The notes under the pieces were generated by a model that saw only the letters and a program-made list of their open reading frames with translations, was not told the DNA's origin and searched no databases. The translations under genes were made by a program, and so were the position numbers. From Pontibacter chinhatensis (GTDB taxonomy: Bacteria; Bacteroidota; Bacteroidia; Cytophagales; Hymenobacteraceae), in contig NZ_FOOT01000001.1 of the NCBI RefSeq assembly GCF_900113285.1, positions 496,001 through 560,000 on the forward strand: a DNA stretch of 64,000 nt. Reading direction: 5' to 3'. This document shows positions 32,676 through 41,395 of this stretch, piece by piece (positions within the stretch are counted from its first letter, which is position 1; every line of letters begins with the position of its first letter).

Positions 32676-33521
32676 ATGGCTCATACGTTAGAAGGAGGTT
32701 ATCGTCTAAACCACACAAACACAGGAACACGAGATGGCATCTTGGTTTCAGTTATCACTGTTGTTTTTAATGGTGAAAAGTACTTGGAACAGACCATTCA
32801 AAGTGTTCTTTCACAGAGCTATCAGAATATAGAATACATTATAGTGGATGGCGGTTCTACGGATGGCACACTAGATATTATCCGGAAGTATGACAGCCAG
32901 CTAGCCTACTGGAAAAGCGAACCCGACAAGGGCATTAGCGATGCTTTTAATAAAGGTATCGCCTTGGCAACCGGAGACCTGATAGGTATATTGAATGCCG
33001 ATGACTGGTATGAACCTGAGGCTGTAGCACGAATGGTTGCCCAATATGAGCCGGGAAGTGTTCTGCATGGCAACAAGCAATACTGGAACGAGGATGGCAG
33101 CAAGGCTCACCAGGCAAGGCCTAACCTCGACATCTTACCACTCGAGATGAGCCTGAACCACCCTACTGTTTTTGTAAGCAAGAGCCTTTACGAGAAGCAT
33201 GGCGTTTTTGACCTTAACTATAAACTGGCGATGGACTACCATTTGCTGCTTCGCTTGTACAATGCCGGCGCAAAATTTATTCATGTAGACCATATTATTG
33301 CTAACATGAGATTGGGTGGCGTGTCTGCAAACATTGTCGGTTGCTACCGGGAAGTACTACGGGCAAAGAATGAGGTGTTCGGCAACAAGGTTAGCCATCG
33401 TGCCTACTACTGCTGGACCATTCTGCGGTACAAGACCTCCCAGGCATTAAGCAATACTCCACTGGCCTTCATCAACACATTTTACCGGACACGCATATCT
33501 CCAATAAAGAAGCAGTATTAG
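32676..33521 (+). CDS. Glycosyltransferase family 2
   Basis: 281 residues from ATG at 32676. An open frame extends upstream into the previous gene, but the ATG fits the gap and the family N-terminus (VSVITVVFNGEKYLEQTIQS near residue 19). Motifs: YIIVDGGSTDGTLDII, then GIALATGDLIGILNADDWYEPEA (DxD-like ADD), and MDYHLLLRLYNAGAKF. These are typical GT2 inverting enzymes of the WcaA/WaaE type. It lies 28 bases after the GT4 gene, on the same strand. Confidence 0.85.
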   Translation: MAHTLEGGYRLNHTNTGTRDGILVSVITVVFNGEKYLEQTIQSVLSQSYQNIEYIIVDGGSTDGTLDIIRKYDSQLAYWKSEPDKGISDAFNKGIALATGDLIGILNADDWYEPEAVARMVAQYEPGSVLHGNKQYWNEDGSKAHQARPNLDILPLEMSLNHPTVFVSKSLYEKHGVFDLNYKLAMDYHLLLRLYNAGAKFIHVDHIIANMRLGGVSANIVGCYREVLRAKNEVFGNKVSHRAYYCWTILRYKTSQALSNTPLAFINTFYRTRISPIKKQY

Positions 33522-33606
33522 TTACCTGGTGCATTATTTTCCTATTTTTACGTTTTACCCGCAGCTTGAGCCTGTATAAAGCACTAACAGCTGGCCTTTA
33601 AATAAA

Positions 33607-34794
33607 ATGCGACTTACGGTTAACTGCTTCAGTTTATTCTTGTTCCTGTTTTTCTTATTCCTGAACCTGCAGACGCTTACGCTGACAGGCTTTATGGTAG
33701 TAGAGGAATCGTCGGTAAAATTTTACCATTTCTTTTCGCTTTTATTTATTCCTTGCCTGTTTTTACGATCGGAAAACAAGCTTCTTAAAGTACCGGCTTA
33801 TATTTTTGAATACTTCGCAGGTATAACTGTTATCTCTATCCTGCTTTTTCTGGTTTACCCTTTCAACCGACTCATAATAAACCACCTGTTCGCGTTTTAC
33901 GCTTTCATCATAGGATACTATATAGCAGGTGCTGTTCCCCGAGAGCAAATCATGAATGTGTTGCAGAAAGCGGCATTGCTTGTGTTCATCATCATCGTGG
34001 GTAAACTTTTATTTCATATTCCGGAAATAAAGCGGTTCATGAAAGCGCCTGACGGACATCCGGACATCTATACCCTTTATGGAGGCGGTACTAACTTGGA
34101 AGCAACCTGGTTGGGGCTTAATACAGCTCTCTTCAGTAACCGGAAAAGACTCTTCTACCTGCTGCTTGTTGTGACGCTGACTGTAAGCGTTATTTATGCA
34201 TCAAGGGTTGGTGTTGTTATTGCTTTTCTGGTTGCAGGCTTTAAGTTTATTTCGGCAACCACCTCCAGGCAGGAAAGACGAGCAATTATTACGCTTGGGT
34301 TGCTTTCGCTGTTGGCCTTTGTCTTTTTCATTGATTTGGATAACCTGGCTGAGAAAGTATACGCCCTGCAACGCTTCGCTGAGTTTGGAGACAGCTCCGA
34401 TAAGGGTATGGCTGGAAGGTTTGCTATGTGGCGTTACTACGGAACAGCATTGTGGGAAAGTAAATTATTAGGCTATGGCGCTGGTAACGGCATTTATGCG
34501 GTTGAGTCTGTTTCAGGTATCGACTATATAGAAGATAACCTGCACAACCTATATATGCAACTTCTGATTGAGTTTGGCTTTATTGGCCTATTCTTATACT
34601 TGATCACCGTTTATAACATCAGCATCAAGGCGCTTAAATCCCGACTAAGTAATCCTATTGCCATTATCCTTTTGGTATACTTTATAGCTTCTCTTATTCA
34701 ATTCAGAGGAACTGACGCGCTTATTTGGCTTTACATGGGTATTTTTCTGGCAATAGAATCAAATAAAGTAAAACTGGCTGCGCATGACCAATGA
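33607..34794 (+). CDS. O-antigen polymerase/ligase family membrane protein (1)
   Basis: 395 residues with about 10-12 membrane helices. The long periplasmic loop after residue 270 contains MAGRFAMWRYYGTALWESKL, GYGAGNGIYAVE and NLHNLYMQLLIEFGFIGLF, the pattern of the Wzy_C (O-antigen ligase) family. Either the polymerase Wzy that joins repeat units or the ligase WaaL that attaches them to lipid A is possible. Since a second family member lies at 35581, the two probably divide these roles. Eleven bases overlap the next gene. Confidence 0.78.
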   Translation: MRLTVNCFSLFLFLFFLFLNLQTLTLTGFMVVEESSVKFYHFFSLLFIPCLFLRSENKLLKVPAYIFEYFAGITVISILLFLVYPFNRLIINHLFAFYAFIIGYYIAGAVPREQIMNVLQKAALLVFIIIVGKLLFHIPEIKRFMKAPDGHPDIYTLYGGGTNLEATWLGLNTALFSNRKRLFYLLLVVTLTVSVIYASRVGVVIAFLVAGFKFISATTSRQERRAIITLGLLSLLAFVFFIDLDNLAEKVYALQRFAEFGDSSDKGMAGRFAMWRYYGTALWESKLLGYGAGNGIYAVESVSGIDYIEDNLHNLYMQLLIEFGFIGLFLYLITVYNISIKALKSRLSNPIAIILLVYFIASLIQFRGTDALIWLYMGIFLAIESNKVKLAAHDQ

Positions 34795-35584
34795 TATTGT
34801 CGTTCTAATACCACATTATAATAACCCTGAAGGCCTGCAAAGATCCTTGGCTTCTATTGCTTTTCCTTCCCCAATCGATGTACTTATAGTAGATGATGGC
34901 AGCCGAACAAAGCCTGATGAACAGAAGCTTCGCCAGTTGTTCCAGCACGAACTTCGTCTTACCTTCCTGTATAACAAGGTAAATGAGGGTATAGAAGACA
35001 CATTGAATAATGGTTTAAGGTATATTCAGAGTCAGATGCAGTGCCAGTACATCGCGCGGCTGGACTGTGGTGACACTTGCTCACCTACCCGGTTTATGAA
35101 GCAGAAGCAGCACCTTGACGTTCACCCTGATGTCTACCTCATTGGATCTTGGGTGGATTTTGTAGATGAGCAAGGTAAAAAGGTCTATACGTACAAGGCT
35201 CCAGCCGAGCATCAAGCCATCATACGGAATATGTACCTTAAGTGCAGCTTCATTCATCCGTCAGTTATGTTCCGGACAGCGGCCATAGACGAAATAGGTT
35301 TATATCCTACGCACTATAAGGCGGCCGAAGATTATGCTTTTTTCTTCCGTTTTGTTAGAAAGTTTAACACTTACATTATTCCCGAAGTTCTGACATTCTG
35401 TGAAGTGAATGACAAAGGCATATCTTATACAAAGCGAAGGACACAGCTAAAAAGCAAAATCCAAATCCTATTAGACAACAAGACGGCTTCCCCCTTTTTC
35501 CTATTAGGCCTAGCCAGAAATTTTGTCCTAAGTGCACTACCTTATAGTATTGTGGCAAAAGCAAAAGCTATTCTGCTCAAATGA
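34784..35584 (+). CDS. Glycosyltransferase family 2
   Basis: 266 residues. N-terminal IVVLIPHYNNPEGLQRSLAS and VLIVDDGSRTKPDEQ, then CQYIARLDCGDTCSPTRFMK, where the LDCGD replaces the usual DADD metal motif but keeps both aspartates. FIHPSVMFRTAAIDEIGLY and AEDYAFFFRFVRKF are conserved in capsule GT2 enzymes. It overlaps genes on both sides (11 and 4 bases), so translation is coupled in this run. Confidence 0.83.
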   Translation: MTNDIVVLIPHYNNPEGLQRSLASIAFPSPIDVLIVDDGSRTKPDEQKLRQLFQHELRLTFLYNKVNEGIEDTLNNGLRYIQSQMQCQYIARLDCGDTCSPTRFMKQKQHLDVHPDVYLIGSWVDFVDEQGKKVYTYKAPAEHQAIIRNMYLKCSFIHPSVMFRTAAIDEIGLYPTHYKAAEDYAFFFRFVRKFNTYIIPEVLTFCEVNDKGISYTKRRTQLKSKIQILLDNKTASPFFLLGLARNFVLSALPYSIVAKAKAILLK

Positions 35585-36873
35585 AAACTTTCCTTACCCG
35601 TGCTGTTCCCCCGAAGCAGGACCTCATTCAAAAGGCATATTTCATCAGTCTGCTGTTGTTGAGTGTCTCCATTTTCTCGCCTAAACTGGCGCCAACAAAT
35701 TTGGCTGTTATGGTGCTCGGCCTTGTTTGGGTTGTGGATGGAAAGTTTGTAGACAAGTACAAACGTCTAAAAAAAAATCCGGTAGCGCTCGCTTTCAAGG
35801 CTCTCTTTGTGTTATACTTCATCGGCGTGTTCTATACCGATGAAACTCAAATGGGTTTTAAAAGCTTAGAAACGAAAGCCCCACTGTTGCTTTTCCCCCT
35901 TATCCTGGGCTCTGCCTCTATTGAGCGGGAATATCTGCGCAAAACCTTGCTCACCTTTGCTTATGTATGCGCGGGTCTTAGCTTGGTCGCCTTGATTTAC
36001 CAGAGTTTTGTAGTGCTGGAGAAGAATGATTTTAACTATTTTTTCAGCGATGGCCTAGTGTCAATTATGGATAAAAGGGCTGTCTTCTATGCGATGTATG
36101 TAGTTTTCTCCATTCTTATCCTGGTAGATGATTTATGGAAAAATCTGGGCAAGAGCAGTTCAAAGAAGAAAGTTTTAACCATATCCACCATCATATTCCT
36201 GCTGCTGTTTCTGTTTTTGCTAGCCACCAGGGCCTCACTAGCAATAGTGTTGGTTATGCTGGTAACGAGCTTGGTGGTGGTCGGTATAAGGTATGGCAAG
36301 TTGAAGTATGCACTGCCTATCGTAGCCGCCCTGATGGTATTTCTGATGGGGCTTGCAGTGTTATTCCCCCAAACAGTAGCCCGGTTCAAGAGCCTGCGCA
36401 ACATTAGTTACGACTTCACCAACACCGAAGGTACCTATCATTTTTCCGGGGAAGACAGCGATTCAAAATGGAACGGCGTAAACTTGCGACTGGCCAAATG
36501 GGTGTGTGCCATTGACGTGATAAGTGAAAACCCCTTGGGTGTGGGTACCGGTGATGTAAAAAATGAAATGGTAGAAGCCTACAAAAAACGTAATTTCGCC
36601 TATGCGGCTGAAAATCGTTTTGATCCCCATAACCAATACCTGGATACAGCAGTCGCAATTGGTATATCTGGCTTAATTGTTCTGCTATTTTGCTACTTTT
36701 ATGCTTTATTTGAAGCAATAAGAAGAAAATCCTGGCTTACAAGTATGTTTCTTATACTTGTGATAACTTGTTCGATAACCGAATCTACCCTATCAAGTGC
36801 TCAAGGTATTATATTTATTAGCTTTATGTTATTCATACTTTTAAGCAGAGTTACCACAAGAAATTTAATTTAG
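35581..36873 (+). CDS. O-antigen ligase/polymerase family membrane protein (2)
   Basis: 430 residues with about 11-12 membrane helices. MGFKSLETKAPLLLFPLILG (residues 91-110) and a late periplasmic loop with NLRLAKWVCAIDVISENPLG, GVGTGDVKNEMVEAYKKR and HNQYLDTAVAIGISGLIVL define the Wzy_C family; the second and third of these are particularly like WaaL-type proteins of Bacteroidota. Ligase is my preferred reading, with the gene at 33607 as polymerase, but the reverse is possible. It starts inside the stop of the GT2 gene. Confidence 0.78.
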   Translation: MKTFLTRAVPPKQDLIQKAYFISLLLLSVSIFSPKLAPTNLAVMVLGLVWVVDGKFVDKYKRLKKNPVALAFKALFVLYFIGVFYTDETQMGFKSLETKAPLLLFPLILGSASIEREYLRKTLLTFAYVCAGLSLVALIYQSFVVLEKNDFNYFFSDGLVSIMDKRAVFYAMYVVFSILILVDDLWKNLGKSSSKKKVLTISTIIFLLLFLFLLATRASLAIVLVMLVTSLVVVGIRYGKLKYALPIVAALMVFLMGLAVLFPQTVARFKSLRNISYDFTNTEGTYHFSGEDSDSKWNGVNLRLAKWVCAIDVISENPLGVGTGDVKNEMVEAYKKRNFAYAAENRFDPHNQYLDTAVAIGISGLIVLLFCYFYALFEAIRRKSWLTSMFLILVITCSITESTLSSAQGIIFISFMLFILLSRVTTRNLI

Positions 36874-36915
36874 GTCTAAATCCTTACAAAATCAGCTTCG
36901 AAACTTTCCCAAAGC

Positions 36916-38289
36916 ATGTCCGGCCGCTACTCAAAATACATTAAACTGATACATATAATTGGTGATGTAGGAGCCATTTTATTGTCTGTTAGTATAGCCT
37001 GGCTAAGTGTATCAAATAGCCTGGATAAAACAACTTTCATCTTTTTTCTTCTCTCCTTAACAGGTTGGTTTGTATGTACCATACTATTAGGAACCTACAA
37101 GATACACCGGGTTACCCGAAGGATAAGGGTTTTATTTATCGCCTTAAAAACGATAGTCTTATATATCTTACTAATTGAGGCGGTTCTAAATATACTTAAC
37201 TACCAGTACATTCCCCGAGAGGCGCTACTACTTAGCTACTTACTTCTAACCTGTTGTGTGATTGGCTGGCGCATTGCAGTAACCACTGCTTTAAGAGTCT
37301 ACAGGTCAAGGGGTTATAACCTGCGAAAAGTTGTAATACTTGGCCATAATGAGATGGCGGTAGAGCTGCAGCATTTTTTTAAAGACCACCCCGAGTTTGG
37401 CTACAAGTTCTTAGGCTTCTTTAGCGATAACGGAAAGCTTAAGAAGGATGGCGTTATGGGCACTATCTCAAGTATAGAGGAGTTTGTGCTCCAAAACGAA
37501 GTAGACGAAATTTATTGCTGCCCGGATGAGCTGAATAGAAATGAATTAAAGCAGTTACTCAACTTTGCCGACGATCATTTGGTCAGAATCAAATTTCTGC
37601 CGGAGCCGAACAGCTATACTTACCAACGATTCAAGGTTGACTTTTATGATGTGTTGCCGGTGTTGATGGTGCGTAACATCCCCTTAGACGATGCGGTTAA
37701 CAAGTTTGTCAAAAGGGCCTTCGATATCTTCTTCTCGCTTTTTGTGATTGTATTTATACTTTCGTGGCTGTTGCCGCTCGTAGCCATTGCCATTAAAATT
37801 GACTCGAGAGGACCCATATTTTTCAAGCAAATCAGGTCGGGTATAGGAAACAAGAACTTTGAGTGCTACAAGCTCAGAAGCATGTATGTGAACAAGGATG
37901 CAAACAAGCTGCTGGCCAAAAGAGGAGATTCCAGGATTACGCGTGTCGGGGCGTTCATCCGGAAGACGAGTATAGATGAGCTACCACAGTTCTTCAACGT
38001 GTTCCTGGGTCATATGTCCATTGTGGGGCCGCGGCCGCACATGCTGAAACTTGGCGAGGAATATGCGCAGGTAGCAGACAAGTACATGGTGCGCCATTTC
38101 ATCAAGCCTGGCATTACAGGTCTTTCGCAGGTGCGTGGTTACCGTGGGGACACCACCTACTCCTACCAGATCAGAGGTCGTGTGAAGCTCGACATCTTTT
38201 ACCTGGAGAACTGGTCTTTCTGGCTGGACATGAAGATCATCTTCTACACGGTTTACAACGTCATCCGGGGCGATAAGGCTGCTTTTTAA
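36916..38289 (+). CDS. Undecaprenyl-phosphate sugar phosphotransferase (WcaJ-like)
   Basis: 457 residues. Loads the first sugar phosphate onto undecaprenyl phosphate, starting repeat-unit synthesis. Four N-terminal membrane helices (about 9-110), a cytosolic Rossmann-like domain (RKVVILGHNEMAVELQHFF near 135), then one helix and the bacterial sugar transferase domain from about 265: KRAFDIFFSLFVIVFILSWL, FKQIRSGIGNKNFECYKLRS, TSIDELPQFFNVFLGHMSIV, GPRPHMLKLG and KPGITGLSQVRGYRG. All conserved catalytic blocks are present. It is the last gene of the locus and is followed by an AAGTATA/TATACTT inverted pair. Confidence 0.92.
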   Translation: MSGRYSKYIKLIHIIGDVGAILLSVSIAWLSVSNSLDKTTFIFFLLSLTGWFVCTILLGTYKIHRVTRRIRVLFIALKTIVLYILLIEAVLNILNYQYIPREALLLSYLLLTCCVIGWRIAVTTALRVYRSRGYNLRKVVILGHNEMAVELQHFFKDHPEFGYKFLGFFSDNGKLKKDGVMGTISSIEEFVLQNEVDEIYCCPDELNRNELKQLLNFADDHLVRIKFLPEPNSYTYQRFKVDFYDVLPVLMVRNIPLDDAVNKFVKRAFDIFFSLFVIVFILSWLLPLVAIAIKIDSRGPIFFKQIRSGIGNKNFECYKLRSMYVNKDANKLLAKRGDSRITRVGAFIRKTSIDELPQFFNVFLGHMSIVGPRPHMLKLGEEYAQVADKYMVRHFIKPGITGLSQVRGYRGDTTYSYQIRGRVKLDIFYLENWSFWLDMKIIFYTVYNVIRGDKAAF

Positions 38290-38315
38290 AGTATAGAAAA
38301 GCTGTTTTTATACTT
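38289..38315 (+). terminator. Inverted AAGTATA pair, probable terminator
   Basis: AAGTATA-G-AAAA (38289-38300) is inverted as TTTT-TATACTT (38305-38315) around GCTG. The U-rich right arm could end the polysaccharide transcript. Confidence 0.45.
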
Positions 38316-38389
38316 CTGCCACCTTAGCTAACGGATCCTTCCCACCTTTGCTCCACTTTTAGTAACTTCGCCGGCAAACCTGCAAGAGC

Positions 38390-39784
38390 ATGAGCAAAGA
38401 GAAACCAACCATACCGAAAGGAACACGAGATTTTGGCCCTGCCGTGGTGGCCAAGCGTAGCTATATTTTCAGCGTCATCCGGCGCACCTTCGAAAAGTAT
38501 GGCTACCTGCCACTCGAAACGCCTGCCATGGAGCAACTGTCGGTGCTGACGGGCAAGTATGGCGATGAGGGCGACCAGCTTATATTCAAGATCCTGAACT
38601 CCGGCGACTTCCTGGCCAAAACCAATTCAGAGGATATTGCGCAGGGTTACAAGCACCTGACGCGTAAAATTTCAGAAAAAGCCCTGCGCTACGACCTGAC
38701 GGTGCCCTTCGCCCGTTTCGTGGTGATGAACCGCAACGAGATCACCTTCCCTTTCAAGCGTTACCAGATCCAGCCCGTTTGGCGCGCCGACCGTCCACAG
38801 AAGGGCCGCTACCGCGAGTTCTATCAGTGTGACGCCGACGTGGTGGGCACCAACTCCCTGCTTTGTGAGGCTGAGATCGTGCAAATGATCAACGGAGCCT
38901 TAACAGATCTAGGGCTCACGGATTTCACCATCAAGATTAACCACCGCGGCGTGCTGGCTGGCATAGCCGAGGCTATCGGAGAGAAAGGCCGCGAGGGCGA
39001 AATCTGCGTGGCGATTGATAAGCTGGATAAAATTGGCCGCGAGGGCGTGCGCAAAGAACTGCAGGAAAGGGGCATTGCCGAGAAAGCGGTTAACCAACTG
39101 GAACCGCTTTACGACCTGAGCGGCAGCAACGAAGAGAAACTGGAGCAACTACAAAATATGCTTGGTAAAACTGCTGAGGGCGAGCGCGGACTGAATGACC
39201 TACGCCAGGTATGGACTTACCTGCAGGGGCTGCAAAGCAAGGCACTTTCAGCCGAGAACGCCTCGGGTGAGCCGCGCCTGATGCTGGACGTAACTCTGGC
39301 CCGGGGCCTCTCCTACTACACCGGCTGTATTTTCGAGGTGAAGGTAAATAACGTGAGCATGGGCAGCATCAGCGGAGGCGGTCGCTACGATAACCTGACG
39401 GGCATGTTTGGGTTGCCAGGCGTGTCGGGGGTGGGCTTCTCCTTTGGCGTAGACCGTATATATGATGTGATGGAGGAGTTGCAGCTTTTCCCGGAGAGCA
39501 GCCAGCAGAGCACCACCGCGCTGATTGTGCAGTTTGACAAAGAATCTGAAATGTACGCCCTGCCTGTGTTGCAGCAACTGCGCGATGCCGGCATCAGCGC
39601 TGAGTTATACCCCGAAGCAGCCAAGCTGAAGAAGCAGATGGGCTACGCGGATCAAAAAAGCATCCCTTATGTGATCTTGATTGGTTCTGAGGAAATGGCC
39701 ACCGGCAAACTGAAGCTCCGTGACATGAAACAGGGAGAACAGCAGGACCTGACCGTGGAGGAAATCATCGCAAAATTGAAGTAA
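38390..39784 (+). CDS. hisS: Histidyl-tRNA synthetase
   Basis: 464 residues, class II synthetase. KPTIPKGTRDFGPAVVAKRS at the N-terminus, the motif-2 loop YQIQPVWRADRPQKGRYREF, MLDVTLARGLSYYTGCIFEV (the HisA motif) and ISGGGRYDNL are all present, followed by an anticodon-binding domain (from about 370, ALIVQFDKESEMYALPVL). Full length. There is no AAGTATA word in the gene. It lies two bases before hutH, an unusual but functionally suggestive pairing: one enzyme uses histidine, the other destroys it. Confidence 0.97.
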   Translation: MSKEKPTIPKGTRDFGPAVVAKRSYIFSVIRRTFEKYGYLPLETPAMEQLSVLTGKYGDEGDQLIFKILNSGDFLAKTNSEDIAQGYKHLTRKISEKALRYDLTVPFARFVVMNRNEITFPFKRYQIQPVWRADRPQKGRYREFYQCDADVVGTNSLLCEAEIVQMINGALTDLGLTDFTIKINHRGVLAGIAEAIGEKGREGEICVAIDKLDKIGREGVRKELQERGIAEKAVNQLEPLYDLSGSNEEKLEQLQNMLGKTAEGERGLNDLRQVWTYLQGLQSKALSAENASGEPRLMLDVTLARGLSYYTGCIFEVKVNNVSMGSISGGGRYDNLTGMFGLPGVSGVGFSFGVDRIYDVMEELQLFPESSQQSTTALIVQFDKESEMYALPVLQQLRDAGISAELYPEAAKLKKQMGYADQKSIPYVILIGSEEMATGKLKLRDMKQGEQQDLTVEEIIAKLK

Positions 39785-39786
39785 GT

Positions 39787-41277
39787 ATGGCCCAGGTACA
39801 CCATATCTCCAGCCAGCACCTGACACTGGAGCGCATCGGCACCATCCTTCGCGACAAGTATACATTAGCCCTGTCAGAGGAGGCAGAAGAGCGGATTGTG
39901 CGCTGCTTTGAGTATCTGCAGCAGAAAATCACCAACACGCACCAGAGCATCTATGGCATCAATACCGGCTTTGGCTCGCTGTATGATAAAAAGATCTCCC
40001 CTGCCGATTTGGAGCAACTGCAGCGCAACCTGATGATGTCGCACGCCTGCGGCACCGGCGAGGAAGTGCCGGAGGAGGTGGTGAAACTGATGCTGCTCCT
40101 GAAAGTGCAGTCGCTTGCCTACGGACATAGCGGCGTGCAGCTGCAAACGGTAAAGCGCCTGATTGACTTTTATAACCGCGAAGTATACCCGGTGGTGTAC
40201 CAGCAGGGTTCGCTCGGCGCCAGCGGTGATTTGGCCCCACTGGCGCACCTGTGCCTGCCCCTGCTTGGCCTGGGCGAAGTATACTTCCAGGGCATGAAGA
40301 TAGAAAGCCGCCATGTGCTGGAGATGTTCGGTTGGGAACCAATAAAGCTGAAGGCAAAGGAAGGCCTCGCCCTTCTGAACGGAACGCAGTTTATGAGCGC
40401 GTATGGCGTGTACAATCTACTCCAGGCTAAACGTCTATCCGCACAGGCCGATGTGGTGAGTGCGCTGTCGCTGGATGCCTTTGACGGGCGCATTGAGCCG
40501 TTTAACCAGCTCATCCATCAGGTGCGGCCGCATAAAGGCCAGTTGGAAACGGCCACCACCATGCGCGATCTGCTGGCCGGTAGCCAACTTACTAAGCAAG
40601 AGAAGCAGCATGTGCAGGACCCTTACTCCTTCCGCTGCATTCCGCAGGTGCATGGGGCGAGCAAAGATGCAATCCATTACGTGGAGCAGGTTTTTCTAAC
40701 CGAGATTAACGCTGTAACCGATAACCCGAACATTTTCCCGGACGAGGATGAAATCATCTCAGGAGGCAACTTCCACGGGCAGCCACTAGCCTTGGCGCTC
40801 GATTTCCTGGCGATTGCCGTGGCCGAGCTAGGCAGCATCTCCGAGCGTAGAACCTACCAGCTCATTTCTGGCCAGCGGGGCTTGCCAGCGTTCCTGGTGG
40901 CGGAGCCTGGCCTGAACTCCGGCTTTATGATTGCGCAGTACAGTGCGGCCTCTATCGTTAGCCAGAGCAAGCAGCTGTGCACGCCTTCGTCGGTGGACAC
41001 CATCCCGTCCTCACACAACCAGGAGGACCACGTGAGCATGGGCGCCAACGCTGCCACCAAGGCGTATCAGGTGATGCACAACACCGAGCGGGTATTGGCC
41101 ATCGAGCTGATGAATGCGGCGCAGGCCCTTGAATTCCGCAGGCCCCTGCAAAGCTCAGCGCCACTGGAGAAGCTGGTGCAGGCATACCGGGAGCAGGTGC
41201 CGTTTGTCTCTACAGACCGGGTGCTGCATTACGACATACAGCAAAGCATCCGTTTCCTGAGGGCTTATACTTTGTAA
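39787..41277 (+). CDS. hutH: Histidine ammonia-lyase
   Basis: 496 residues. Deaminates histidine to urocanate. The self-forming MIO cofactor comes from Ala145-Ser146-Gly147 in GSLGASGDLAPLAHL. YGINTGFGSLYD (catalytic Tyr) is at 56-67, and MMSHACGTGEE has the Ser-His pair (His86) that marks histidine rather than phenylalanine or tyrosine as substrate. ISGGNFHGQPLALALDF and NQEDHVSMGANA follow. Other hut genes (hutU, hutI, hutG) are absent from the window. It starts two bases after hisS. Confidence 0.93.
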   Translation: MAQVHHISSQHLTLERIGTILRDKYTLALSEEAEERIVRCFEYLQQKITNTHQSIYGINTGFGSLYDKKISPADLEQLQRNLMMSHACGTGEEVPEEVVKLMLLLKVQSLAYGHSGVQLQTVKRLIDFYNREVYPVVYQQGSLGASGDLAPLAHLCLPLLGLGEVYFQGMKIESRHVLEMFGWEPIKLKAKEGLALLNGTQFMSAYGVYNLLQAKRLSAQADVVSALSLDAFDGRIEPFNQLIHQVRPHKGQLETATTMRDLLAGSQLTKQEKQHVQDPYSFRCIPQVHGASKDAIHYVEQVFLTEINAVTDNPNIFPDEDEIISGGNFHGQPLALALDFLAIAVAELGSISERRTYQLISGQRGLPAFLVAEPGLNSGFMIAQYSAASIVSQSKQLCTPSSVDTIPSSHNQEDHVSMGANAATKAYQVMHNTERVLAIELMNAAQALEFRRPLQSSAPLEKLVQAYREQVPFVSTDRVLHYDIQQSIRFLRAYTL

Positions 41278-41293
41278 ACCATCTTTTTAAAGT

Positions 41294-41335
41294 ATAAAAA
41301 GCCTTTGCCAGCACAGCGGCAGAGGCTTTTTCTTT
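41294..41335 (+). terminator. Rho-independent terminator after hutH
   Basis: Arms AAAAAGCCTTTGCC and GGCAGAGGCTTTTT (one mismatch) with an eight-base loop and a T-rich tail, directly after an AAGTATA word. Confidence 0.75.
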
Positions 41336-41395
41336 TAGAAGAGGCTATACTTTTCTGCCCTATTTTTAGTAGTTTGAACGTAGAGGTACTAGAAA

